Source: Saprospirales bacterium
Lineage (GTDB): Bacteria; Bacteroidota; Bacteroidia; Chitinophagales; Saprospiraceae
Reading direction: 5' to 3'
DNA length: 64,000 nt
Assembly: GCA_016719895.1 (NCBI GenBank)
Contig: JADJYG010000021.1
Coordinates: 22,208 to 86,207, forward strand
Numbering within the stretch: position 1 is the first letter of the stretch; every line of letters starts with the position of its first letter. Positions 29,901 through 40,269 of this stretch are shown here, piece after piece. The notes beneath the pieces were generated by a model. The model ran no database searches. It was not told the origin of the DNA and was given only the letters and a program-made list of their open reading frames with translations. The translations under genes and the position numbers were made by a program.

Positions 29901-30047
29901 GTAGGTCTGGCCTGGGCGATCATCGGCGGGCTGAGCTCGTCGATGTTCCTGTCGCTGATCTTTGTGCCGGTGGTGTACAGCTTGTTCGAGCGCCTGCTGG
30001 CGCGGTTGGGTTGGGATAAGAAGCGGGGGGTAGAGTTTGTGGAGTGA
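26928..30047 (+). CDS. RND efflux pump inner-membrane subunit (AcrB/HAE1 family)
   Basis: A 1039-aa resistance-nodulation-division transporter with the usual duplicated plan: a first transmembrane helix (IIVVFAVLTFMGVASYF), a large periplasmic loop, a six-helix bundle containing the proton-relay Asp pair (VDDAIVVIENIYRH), then a second TM1, loop and bundle (GLLMLIGLVGKNAILVVDFAN). Length is typical. Such pumps need a periplasmic adaptor and an outer-membrane channel, and neither is encoded nearby, so it must borrow partners. Its stop is only 2 nt from the stop of the convergent gene at 30050. Confidence 0.95.
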   Translation: MNLTALSIRRPSLIIVVFAVLTFMGVASYFNLPIELVPKFDPPVITIMTAYPGASPAEVENAVAKPIEDAISSLEGIEQIQIGSNENVCFVAVEIDQQTDIDKTVQEMQRKINQILPTFPKEVRAPVINKFALSELPILRLAVRADVAGSEFYDLVSNRVVPEMSQVKGVAQVSILGGDEREIKINISSAGLEQYGLSLLQVAQAVQMANLDFPTGKVSGSETQIRIRLAGKFLTLDDIRNLVVGKSRFGSSIFIKDIAEVQDGTKDPLVLCRAGGQPVMGLEIRKQSDANAVEMAELVLKKLALLEQNYAGKGLKFQVVANSSTFTKQATDAVVHDLFIAVLLVALVMLMFLHSLRNAAIVLVSIPTSIVSTFVMMNIMGYSLNLMSLLGLSLAIGILVDDAIVVIENIYRHLEMGKHRVQASYDGRIEIGFTALSITLVDVVVFLPIIFTVGMVPNLLRQFCMTVLVSTLMSLLVSFTLVPWLTSRLGKVHRFKGKNIAGRMVLRFEVFLDWLSDGFVTALHWALSSWKTKAVTLFTATALTVGSVLLVTEGFIGNAFIDPGERGEFLMEIQLPKNASLAQTNGIAKEVEEWLRRQPNVVNTFTTVGTTGKSFGLNAPNVAEILVFLTPYHKPRSISTDVFARKAKVSLEERIAGVKISVSAIDILGLSFAPIEVRLNGPELDSIMAISERVQQVMASVPGCVEITPSVESGNPEVQVEVNRQRMADYGLTMAQVGLSLQTAFSGNTDARFRDGDFEYPIRIALDAFDRRSADDIRNLSFVNPLGSTVFLKQFAEVRESSAPTRLERRDRLPSVQFSAQVLGRPTGTVAREVKARLDALPLPTGAVIRYGGDLRRQEQGIGSMGFALWTSLVLVYLIMVALYDNWIYPFVVLLSIPLSVIGAFLAMALAGQNLTVFTGLGLLMLIGLVGKNAILVVDFANHLKQQGTNLTTALLQATKMRFRPVLMTNIAMVIGLLPLALSTNVGSAWKVGLAWAIIGGLSSSMFLSLIFVPVVYSLFERLLARLGWDKKRGVEFVE

Positions 30048-30049
30048 GG

Positions 30050-32452
30050 TCAGGGTTGGTTCGCTTTATCGCCTTTTTCCTGATTCCATTGTTCTTGCAA
30101 CCCGGCAAACTTTTCTTTTGACTTATCTAATTCTGCCTTTTCGATAGGGTTGAGCAGGCGGTCTTCAAGAATCCGGAGCGTTTCCGTGCCTTCAGAAAAA
30201 AAACGTTCCATTTGACCGGTTTCAAACCGGCCGGAAGACAACAGCGCTTCTATTTTACAACACAGGAAAGACACTTTGGTGTGTAAAAAATCCGAGAGCA
30301 GGTTAAAGTTTTCGCGTTCCTCCGCTTCCAGTTCCTGAAGGCGCTGATCTGACCTGTCCAAATAGGTACTATCCTGGGTCAATTCATACAAAAGGCATTT
30401 GAGGAAGATGCGCGTATTTTTTAAAGCAGCTTTCGATTTCTGAATAGCCAGGTTGCCGGGGTGGTCTTTTTCTGTTGCGGCGTAAAGCTCGTACGCGTGG
30501 GTAGCAAACGATAAAATCGAAGTTAATTGGCGGATACGTTCGTCTGGGTCTTTGTGCTCGTTATATTCACAATATTCGATCAGACATTGCGAATGGTAAA
30601 AACGCGGGTCTTTGGGGTCCAGTTCTATGCCCATGCGAGTAAAGCGCTTAGCATCCTCGTATCGGTCCAGCCGGCGCGCCACCCAACTCAGAATATATAA
30701 CAAATCGGTTTTATAGGCTACCGGGTAGCTCTCCGTCGGGCTTTCGATTTTCATGGCAAGCCGGCTATAAACCACGTAATTGGGATCAATTGAAATCTCC
30801 CGCAGATTTTTTTCGTGGCTCCCCGGAAAATCAGTCGAATGCTGCGTTTCGTGCGACAAATCCGTTTCAGGGTCAGATTTTGGAAACAACAGGATGAGCA
30901 AGCAGCGGGCGATCTCGGACTCCGGGTTGTCGTACTCCAGGTCAAGCAGGTTTTTGGTAGTCTCCAGAATATTCAGACCAAATTGCGGCTTGTTTTCGTC
31001 GGGTTCCAGCATAAATTTGATCAGGCTGTGCAGCGTTTCCGGTTGGTGGGTAAAAAACGCCACGGGCAGCCGGTGATAAAGGCCCTTGATGCGGTCTTGC
31101 CCATAATTGGAGAGCAATCTCTTATCTTCCCTCAACTTCCTCAATCCCAGATTCAGTATGGTCAGAAACATTTCTTCATAGTTCAGCAAACTGAAATGTT
31201 CCTTTTTCTGTTCGTGTATTTTCTTCCGGTTGTCTGCGACATACGTTTGCAGCTGGTCCAGTATCTTTTTTTGGTCTTCATAACCTTTCCGGTTCGCCAA
31301 CGCTTCGGTTTCTTGTTTATATTGTTCTATGTTATCCAATAAGCTGTAATTTCTGGAGTTGCGCCGGCTGACGTCCAGCCTGTCTACCATCCAACCAGAA
31401 ACAGTAGCCAACAGAGCCGGGTCGTATTCACCCGACACCTCCTGGCTCCGGCGCAAGCGGTATACCATTTCCAGGTTGCCCAGCGTCGACGCCTTATCCT
31501 CTCTATCGTCGCAGAGGTGAAGCAGAAATAGTTGTTCGGCCGTGCGCAGGGGGTTAAAATAGCTGCCTTGTTCAGTAAGTGGAAGCGCGGGGAAGCGCTC
31601 CTGAATAAACGGTTGCAGAAACAGGTCTTTCGAGGCATTGGTAGAGGACAAATAGGCCACCAGCACTTTTTCTGTCGTGCCCGATCTATTTACCTCGTGC
31701 AATTGTTCATTGATGCGCAGGGCGCGGTCCACCGCTTTGCTATCGCGGTATTTTGCCTTATACTCCCGGCGAAACCACAGGGGCGGCTGGACGGCGTCGA
31801 CAAATTTTTTGGGAATTTTTGTAGAACTCATCAGGTATTCCTGTACCCTGTCTACAAATTGCAAATCAGGTAAACAATTAAAAATAACAGTCCAGGAAGC
31901 AGTATCAAAGAAAGGATCGCTGTAATCTGTTGCTTCGTCGACCAGTCGTTTGTCGCGAATGGACTCCCGCAAATGCGTAATTTTCTGCAGCCCCTCGTGA
32001 TACAAAACCACAGAGACCGCCATCAACAAAGAGAAATTTGTCTTGTCGAAAAATTCCTGGCTCCCGACTTCCAGTTGTTTCGGATTAAAAGCAGACCAGA
32101 AAGCGTCGGCAGCCAAGGATTGTTTTTCTATACTTTGTCGGACATACCACTCGAAATCTAAAATTTCTTCCGAATATTCGTTGAAAATGATCAGTTTGAT
32201 AGCAGGATTGTCGAAAATATAGTGTAATCCCAACGTATTATCCGCCTTCTCCCCAATACGTTGCAAATCTTCGATGGCTTCGATTTCAATGCCAAAGGGA
32301 AAACAATAATTTTGTAAATCGAAGGGGTCTACAAGGTAACGGATTTCATATCCCGCATTTAATACCTTGCAATGAATGATTAAATCGTTGATCTGCCTGG
32401 AACTCAAACGCTCCAGCAAGGAATAGATCGTATCGTCATTGCGTACGCTCAT
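30050..32452 (-). CDS. Large TPR-like protein of an unknown three-gene cassette
   Basis: About 800 aa from the ATG at 32452. A longer frame to 32512 would start with TTG inside the upstream gene, so I prefer the ATG, 36 nt after that gene's stop. No signal peptide. The C-terminal half is helical and TPR-like (SWVARRLDRYEDAKRFTRMG, HSQCLIEYCEYNEHK). The N-terminus carries an Asp-rich stretch after a predicted strand (RYLVDPFDLQNYCFPFG) that is reminiscent of PIN-like nuclease domains; this is weak inference. Many charged residues and lower GC than neighbouring genes. It is the last gene of the cassette and convergent with the RND gene. Family not recognised. Confidence 0.6.
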   Translation of the reverse strand: MSVRNDDTIYSLLERLSSRQINDLIIHCKVLNAGYEIRYLVDPFDLQNYCFPFGIEIEAIEDLQRIGEKADNTLGLHYIFDNPAIKLIIFNEYSEEILDFEWYVRQSIEKQSLAADAFWSAFNPKQLEVGSQEFFDKTNFSLLMAVSVVLYHEGLQKITHLRESIRDKRLVDEATDYSDPFFDTASWTVIFNCLPDLQFVDRVQEYLMSSTKIPKKFVDAVQPPLWFRREYKAKYRDSKAVDRALRINEQLHEVNRSGTTEKVLVAYLSSTNASKDLFLQPFIQERFPALPLTEQGSYFNPLRTAEQLFLLHLCDDREDKASTLGNLEMVYRLRRSQEVSGEYDPALLATVSGWMVDRLDVSRRNSRNYSLLDNIEQYKQETEALANRKGYEDQKKILDQLQTYVADNRKKIHEQKKEHFSLLNYEEMFLTILNLGLRKLREDKRLLSNYGQDRIKGLYHRLPVAFFTHQPETLHSLIKFMLEPDENKPQFGLNILETTKNLLDLEYDNPESEIARCLLILLFPKSDPETDLSHETQHSTDFPGSHEKNLREISIDPNYVVYSRLAMKIESPTESYPVAYKTDLLYILSWVARRLDRYEDAKRFTRMGIELDPKDPRFYHSQCLIEYCEYNEHKDPDERIRQLTSILSFATHAYELYAATEKDHPGNLAIQKSKAALKNTRIFLKCLLYELTQDSTYLDRSDQRLQELEAEERENFNLLSDFLHTKVSFLCCKIEALLSSGRFETGQMERFFSEGTETLRILEDRLLNPIEKAELDKSKEKFAGLQEQWNQEKGDKANQP

Positions 32453-32487
32453 CGTATTTATTCTTATCGCGCTACTGCGCTTTTTTT

Positions 32488-33732
32488 TTACCGGGTTATT
32501 TGAGATCGCCAACTTTGATTTACTCTATCGGGCAAGCCAGATTCAGTAGATAAAGTCGATAATCCAGCGTCGCACAAAATTTCGGCCTCCTCTTCCAAAA
32601 GGGTTATTCTTTGGCATAGATCAACGGGCAAACGAAAACATTTAGCCATTCCTGGAAGTCTGAAAGTATTATCCAGGTTTAAAATCAAGTAATATGTCTG
32701 GGCGGCGTCCTCCGTCTCTCTATTGTATAAAATATATCTGGACGACCTTTTTTGGTATTCTCCAAATTCGTGCTGTTTTTCCATGGCACGTTCTTTTTCA
32801 TTGTCGAAAAAATCTTTCAGAAAGCCTGTAATTTGATCTTTGATAACGCCATTGTTTTTGAGCGCGATATGCGCCAGATCGCGCAACAACTGGGCCGGCA
32901 GCCAACGGCGGTTGTTCAGGATAGCGAGCGTCAACAACGTATACGGGTCTGTCCGGTTTTTAACGCCCGAACTTTCATAATTCAGATATTCTGCCAGCTG
33001 CTGGCGAAAAAGCTTTAAACCCTGTGTGTTGCCATCCCACCAATCGTCGCAGAATCCCGACAGCCATTTATACAGCCCTTCATAGGAATAAAAGTAATCC
33101 CGCCAAGCGTCCAGTAATACCTGGGCCTCCTTTTCCGTTTGAATGATCAATGCGTATTGCCAGGCCAGGCTTTCAAAGTGCGTATGGTAAAAATATTGAT
33201 TGTAAAACGAAAAGGCAATTTTGTACAACGCCGGGGCAGGCGCTTCGGCCAATTTGGCCTGTAAATATTTCCAGATGAAGTCCTGTTTATCTACACTGGG
33301 CGCCATATCCTTCAACATGGTCAGCAAGTTCACTTGCAGCATTTTTCCTACCGCGCCGGCTTTTTCAAATTTCCCCGAATTCAAATGCCGGAACAACAAT
33401 TCGAATGTCCCCGCTCCTTTCAGCCGGCCGAAGTACCAGTGTAGTTCCACGAAGTAATTCAAGTCCCGTTCAAACGAACGCCGGGCAACGATATGGTCGT
33501 AAAACGACAATACTGCGCGCTGAAAGGCTTCCTGCACCGGCCGGTCGGGTTCGAGCAGGTCGTATACATCGATCAATAATTCGGAGGGGTTTTCTCCTTT
33601 GACAGGCAAAGGGATGGCCAGCGAACCCATGCGAAAAACTTCATGAAACAGCGTGTGCCAGTTCATTTCGTCATAGTTGCGCAGGATTGCAAGCCATGTG
33701 CCTGCCGCATTTTTTTTCAAGGATGGGTTCAT
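32488..33732 (-). CDS. Unknown cytoplasmic protein, middle gene of the cassette
   Basis: A 414-aa, mainly helical protein rich in Trp, Tyr and Phe (SLAWQYALIIQTEKEAQVLL, GLYKWLSGFCDDWW, KERAMEKQHEFGEYQKRSS). No signal peptide, transmembrane helix or recognisable catalytic motif. Its ATG overlaps the TGA of the upstream 306-aa gene (ATGA, 33729-33732), so the two are translationally coupled and probably function together. Composition is AT-richer than the flanking core genes. Repeat-type helices suggest a scaffold or adaptor role, but this is only an impression. Confidence 0.6.
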   Translation of the reverse strand: MNPSLKKNAAGTWLAILRNYDEMNWHTLFHEVFRMGSLAIPLPVKGENPSELLIDVYDLLEPDRPVQEAFQRAVLSFYDHIVARRSFERDLNYFVELHWYFGRLKGAGTFELLFRHLNSGKFEKAGAVGKMLQVNLLTMLKDMAPSVDKQDFIWKYLQAKLAEAPAPALYKIAFSFYNQYFYHTHFESLAWQYALIIQTEKEAQVLLDAWRDYFYSYEGLYKWLSGFCDDWWDGNTQGLKLFRQQLAEYLNYESSGVKNRTDPYTLLTLAILNNRRWLPAQLLRDLAHIALKNNGVIKDQITGFLKDFFDNEKERAMEKQHEFGEYQKRSSRYILYNRETEDAAQTYYLILNLDNTFRLPGMAKCFRLPVDLCQRITLLEEEAEILCDAGLSTLSTESGLPDRVNQSWRSQITR

Positions 33733-34649
33733 AGGTCTTCGTCAAAGCGGTTTAGGCATTCCTGGACAATATTATACCAAACGATTTGTTCGTCATTGTT
33801 TTGACCTAAATATCGCGTTTTAAATTCGTATTCGGGTTTTTGAGCGACAAAATGAATTTGTTCTTTTATGCGGGTAGCCTTTTGGTCTCCGCGCCGGTTT
33901 CGCGTGCGTCCAAAATTATCGCGATTTGGATAAGACATGAACAGGTGATCCCTTTCCCAATTGTATTGATTCACGGCACAAGGTTGGTACGTCGGTTCGT
34001 CAAATTTGTCCGGATAAATCAAACAAGCCAGTTCTTCATTGTCGTAGCGGGAGGGCAATCCCAGGTAATCGGCCAACAGAGGCGCCGAGTTCAGGTAGTA
34101 ATCCTGACCCGCGGGGCAAATAGCATGCCACTGCTCCAGGTGAAATACCCATTCGGCAATCAAATACGCAGGTTTTGTATCGGGTATTTGCCGGATAGTC
34201 AATTCCCGTTTGCCCTGCCGCCAATCCTCCCCTGCCGCTGTTCTGGCATCCAGGTCGTCCGGTGACATCAATAGCAGTTGCTCTTCATCCCAATTGCCGT
34301 AATACTTGAAAAAATCATCTACCCGGATGACGCGCGCCAGGCGACGATAGGGCTCATTTTCCGGCCGGTCCCCTTGTCTGGCGGTAAAATACAGGCGCGC
34401 GGGGTTGTTCAGGATGGCGCGGCTAAAACTTCCCGCCGAAGGTACCGAATAATCCATCGCATTGAAAATTTCAATGTAACGGACTTTGTCCACCAAATGT
34501 TCGGCTGTTTCCAATGCAATACTTATAGCCAAACGTTGTCCGGCTATTGGTCCCGCTATCAGACTTTTTATCCATGCTTCAAATTCTGGCGCCGCTACCT
34601 GTGTTCCGTATTCGTCAAGCAGGTAGCGTTCAACCTCCGGCAAGGTCAT
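33729..34649 (-). CDS. Unknown cytoplasmic protein, first gene of the cassette
   Basis: A 306-aa soluble protein, mixed alpha/beta, with many Tyr and Asp residues (KVRYIEIFNAMDYSVPSAG, DDFFKYYGNWDEEQLLLMS, YNWERDHLFMSYPNRDN). No motif I recognise. It opens the cassette; the 165 nt upstream are AT-rich with only a weak promoter match (TATCTTAA on the minus strand). The stop overlaps the next start by 4 nt. The tight coupling, shared composition and absence of recognised families make the trio a candidate horizontally acquired system. Confidence 0.6.
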   Translation of the reverse strand: MTLPEVERYLLDEYGTQVAAPEFEAWIKSLIAGPIAGQRLAISIALETAEHLVDKVRYIEIFNAMDYSVPSAGSFSRAILNNPARLYFTARQGDRPENEPYRRLARVIRVDDFFKYYGNWDEEQLLLMSPDDLDARTAAGEDWRQGKRELTIRQIPDTKPAYLIAEWVFHLEQWHAICPAGQDYYLNSAPLLADYLGLPSRYDNEELACLIYPDKFDEPTYQPCAVNQYNWERDHLFMSYPNRDNFGRTRNRRGDQKATRIKEQIHFVAQKPEYEFKTRYLGQNNDEQIVWYNIVQECLNRFDEDL

Positions 34650-34881
34650 AAGGCATTCGTATTAAAAATAGTTCCCCGGATCAGGTTTATTCACATTAAG
34701 ATAACGTATTTCAGACGTTCCAAAATTACAAATCTTTTTCAAGCGTCCTAAAGAATTCCCTGAAATATCGCGTTTTATCCCCCCATTTCTTTCCTTCCAT
34801 CGAAAAACCGCCGGCTTGTTCAACGCTTATCCGCTTCTGTTGTTACTTAGCGGCCCTTTCTTCCGCCCGTTTCCGCCGCTT

Positions 34882-37433
34882 ATGTCTTTTATAGTTAAAA
34901 TGGCCTGGCGCGACAGCCGCCGCAACCGCGCCCGCCTTCTGTTGTTTATTTCCGCCATTGTGGCCGGCATTGCCGCCCTCACGGCGGTGCGCTCCTTTAG
35001 CGTCAACCTTACCGCCGATATCGACCGGGAGGCCAAAAGCCTGCTGGGCGCCGACCTGCTCATCCAGGGTAACCAACCGTTGCCCGATTCGCTGCTCGAT
35101 CAGGTGATGCGCGCGCCGGGCGCCCGGCAGGCCCGGGTGTTCAACCTGCTCAACATGGCCTATTTCCCCAAAACCGGTGGCACGCGCCTCACCAACGTGC
35201 GCGCCGCCGACCCCGGCTATCCGTTTTTCGGGACCTGGAAAAGCGTGCCGGAAAATGCCTGGAAAACCTATCAGGACAGCGGCAAAAAAGCCCTGGTGGA
35301 ACACGGCCTCCTGCTCCAGTTCGGCGTGCAGCCCGGCGATACGCTGCAGGTTGGCGCGCAGTCGTTCGCCATCGAAGGCGACCTGCTCTCGCGCCCGGGC
35401 CGGGCCGGCATCGGATCGGCCATTGCGCCGGTAGCTTTTATCCCCATCCGGTGGCTCGACTCGACGGGTCTGGTGCAAAAAGGCAGCCGGATCTGGTACC
35501 AGTATTATTTTAAAATCCCGGTAGCCCGCGACCTCGACACCCTGGTGCGCCGTCTGGAGGCGCCGCTCCAGCAGGCCAACCTCGACTGGGAAACTGTCGA
35601 AACCAACAAACAACAGATCGGGCGGGCGTTCGGCAATTTTTCCACTTTTCTCAACCTCGTAGGCTTTGTTGCCCTCTTGCTGGGCTGTATCGGGGTGGCC
35701 GGCGCCGTGCATATTTATATTAAAGACAAGCTGCCTACGGTGGCTATCCTGCGCTGCCTGGGCGCCAGCGGGCGCAAAGCGTTTTATGTCTACCTCGTGC
35801 AGGTGGCCGGCATCGGGCTGCTGGGCGCGCTGTTGGGCGCCGCCCTGGGCTCGCTGATCCAAAAACTCCTGCCCTGGGTGACGCGCGGCCTGCTCCCGAT
35901 TGAAAATGTCAGCACCGGTTTTTCCACCCTTTCTGCACTGCAGGGCGTGCTGTTGGGCGTGTCGGTGGCGATCTTGTTTGCCCTGCTACCCCTTTCCGGA
36001 ATATTAAAAACTTCGCCGCTGCGCACCCTGCGCGTTGCCTACGGCGAACAGGAGTCCACCAGCCGCTGGCTGCATTGGGGTATCTATGCGCTCATTGCGG
36101 CAGCCCTGTTCGGCTTCACGTGGTGGCTGATCCGCGACTGGGAAGAAACGCTCTGGTTCATGGGCGGTATCGCCGTGGCGTTCCTGCTGCTGTTTGGCGC
36201 CGCCCGGCTGCTCATGCTGCTGTTGCGCCGGTTTTTTCCGAAAAAATGGTCGTACGTGTGGCGGCAGGGGATTGCCAACCTGTACCGCCCCGAAAACCAG
36301 ACCGTGCTGCTGGTCGTCACTATCGGGCTCGGCGTCATGCTGCTGTCCACGTTGTTTTTGATACAAAACCTGCTGTTGCAGCAGGTAGAGTTCTCCGGAA
36401 GCGGCAACCAGCCCAATATGATCCTGTTCGATATTCAAACCAACCAAAAAGACAGTGTGGCCGCAATGGTGCGTACGCACGGCATGCCGGTTCTCCAGCA
36501 GGTGCCCATCGTGACCACCCGGCTGGAAGCCATTGACGGGCAAACGAAGAGCAGCCGCTCCCGGCGCTCCCCAACCAGAAGGGAGAACCTGCTGACAGTA
36601 TCCCCCACTGGGTGTGGGACCGGGAGTACCGCGTGACGTTTCGCGATACGCTGATCGACACAGAAGAAATCGTGGACGGCCAATGGGAAGGCGTGCACCG
36701 GCCCGGGCAGCCGGTCCGGGTGTCTGTTTCCGACAACCTGCAGCGCGCTATGAAAGCAAAAATAGGTACCCGGCTGGTCTTCAACGTGCAGGGTACCCGC
36801 CTCGAAACGGAGGTAGGCAGCGTGCGCAAGGTGAATTTTAACCGGGTGCAGACCAATTTCCTGGTAGTGTTTCCAAAAGGGGTGCTGGAGCCGGCGCCGC
36901 AGTTTCACGTGGTCGTGTCGCGGGTGAACAGCGCCGAACAATCGGCCTCGTTCCAGTCGGCTCTGGTGCGGCGCTACCCGAATATCTCTGCTATCGATCT
37001 GACGCAAATCCTCAAATCGGTAGACGAAGTGCTCGGCAAGGTGTCATTCGTGATCCGCTTCATGGCGCTGTTCAGCATCTTCACAGGCCTGCTGGTGTTG
37101 CTGAGTTCGATTTACCAGGGCAAATTCGCCCGTATTCGCGAGAGCGTGTTGCTGCGCACCCTGGGGGCTTCGCGGCGGATTATCCTGCGCATTATCGCGC
37201 TCGAATACCTGCTCCTGGGGGCGCTGGCCTGCCTGGCCGGCGTGGGCTTGTCGGTGCTTGGCGCCTGGGCGCTGGCGCGGTTTGCGTTCAAAATACCCTT
37301 TGAGCCGGACTGTTTGCCGCTGGCGCTGACGTTTTTCAGCATCACAGTCATTACGGTCGTGATCGGCCTGCTCAACAGCCGCGAAGTGGTGCGCAAGCCG
37401 CCGCTGGAGGTGTTGCGGCAGGAACTGGGGTAA
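34882..37433 (+). pseudogene. FtsX/YbbP-type ABC permease with a 1-nt frameshift
   Basis: Intact length would be about 850 aa. The first frame (from the ATG at 34882, MSFIVKMAWRDSRRNRARLL) runs to about 36540 (TTRLEAIDG). The protein then continues in another frame as NEEQPLPALPNQKGEPADS, WVWDREYRVTFRD and on to 37433. Adding one base near 36538-36541 restores it. Two MacB-like periplasmic domains and about eight to ten transmembrane segments, with a repeated FtsX core (VAILRCLGASGRKAF and VLLRTLGASRRII), match the YbbP-like permease group that acts with a LolD-like ATPase. No ATPase gene lies nearby. The stop codon forms part of the inverted-repeat element at 37431. Confidence 0.88.
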
Positions 37434-37599
37434 GAAACCGTCTGAAATCCCCTACCGGACGGCAAGATGCATCTTTTGCCGCTATGCTTCGGCTATTTTT
37501 TCGGCAATAGGACAAGGCTATTCCCTCAAAAATGAGCCTTGCCTGGCGCCAAAATCTACGCCTTGCCGGCCTCGCCAGGGGTTTTCAGACGGTTTCTAA
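37431..37599. repeat. MITE-like element with 23-bp terminal inverted repeats
   Basis: Arms 37431-37453 and 37577-37599 are inverted copies (2 mismatches in 23), each containing agaaaccgtctgaaa. They enclose about 120 bp with smaller internal hairpins (for example caaggct with agccttg). The left arm supplies the TAA stop of the permease. A 17-nt arm copy also occurs alone at 55753-55769. No open frame inside, so if mobile it would need a transposase in trans. Confidence 0.6.
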
Positions 37600-37713
37600 G
37601 AGAGTTTGGCGCTGTGGCTCGGAGGCCAGCAGTTTTGTTGGTAAAATTAATTAAAATACGTAAACATTTTGGCAAAATTGCCCTTGTATTGTCAGGATAA
37701 AATTAACCGTATT

Positions 37714-39963
<2,250 letters not shown>

Positions 39964-39974
39964 CCACAAACCAC

Positions 39975-40005
39975 GCGGTCTGACGAATCTAATTCGTCAG
40001 ACCGC
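39975..40005. terminator. Strong hairpin between convergent katG and the SRPBCC fragment
   Basis: A 13-bp perfect stem (gcggtctgacgaa with ttcgtcagaccgc) and 5-nt loop, 12 nt after katG and 10 nt beyond the convergent gene's stop. Little T-tract on either strand, so terminator strength is uncertain. Confidence 0.65.
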
Positions 40006-40014
40006 TGGCTATGG

Positions 40015-40269
40015 TTATTCATGCAGATACGGTGCTTTGTTGACGGCTAATTTTCGGATGTTCTCCAGCGCATGGTGCATATAATTCCGCCAAACGAGTT
40101 TCGTAAACAGCCAATGCAAGGGATAAAATACTATACTCTTGGAAAACAGGGTGTACCGGTACCGGACCTGCACTTTGCCGTCCTGAAGGGGCGTGGTAAA
40201 CCATTCTCCCCGAAATTTTTCAAACCCTATCGAGGGCGCGTAGTATCGGCATCCAGAAAATAGGCTCAT
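40015..40269 (-). CDS. Short SRPBCC-like protein, probably N-terminally truncated
   Basis: An 84-aa protein. The sequence (FRGEWFTTPLQDGKVQVRYR, then HWLFTKLVWRNYMHHALENI) resembles the C-terminal half of SRPBCC/polyketide-cyclase-like hydrophobic-cavity proteins, which are normally about 140-160 aa. The first strands and helices are missing. Its ATG overlaps the stop of the upstream dihydroorotate-dehydrogenase-like gene (ATGA, 40266-40269), which suggests real translational coupling. It may be a shortened, still-translated gene or a remnant fused downstream of the operon. Confidence 0.5.
   Translation of the reverse strand: MSLFSGCRYYAPSIGFEKFRGEWFTTPLQDGKVQVRYRYTLFSKSIVFYPLHWLFTKLVWRNYMHHALENIRKLAVNKAPYLHE

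Noticed and set aside
26928..30047. A complete tripartite RND efflux operon
   Set aside because: No periplasmic adaptor or outer-membrane channel gene lies on either side; only the pump subunit is present.
32452..32512. Longer start (TTG at 32512) for the 800-aa cassette protein
   Set aside because: It would overlap the previous gene by 25 nt and use a rare start; the ATG at 32452 is better placed.
37431..37600. Similarity of the repeat core ACCGTCTGAA to the Neisseria DNA uptake sequence GCCGTCTGAA
   Set aside because: Nine of ten bases match, but the genome is clearly Bacteroidota and two loci are too few to suggest uptake; treated as coincidence.
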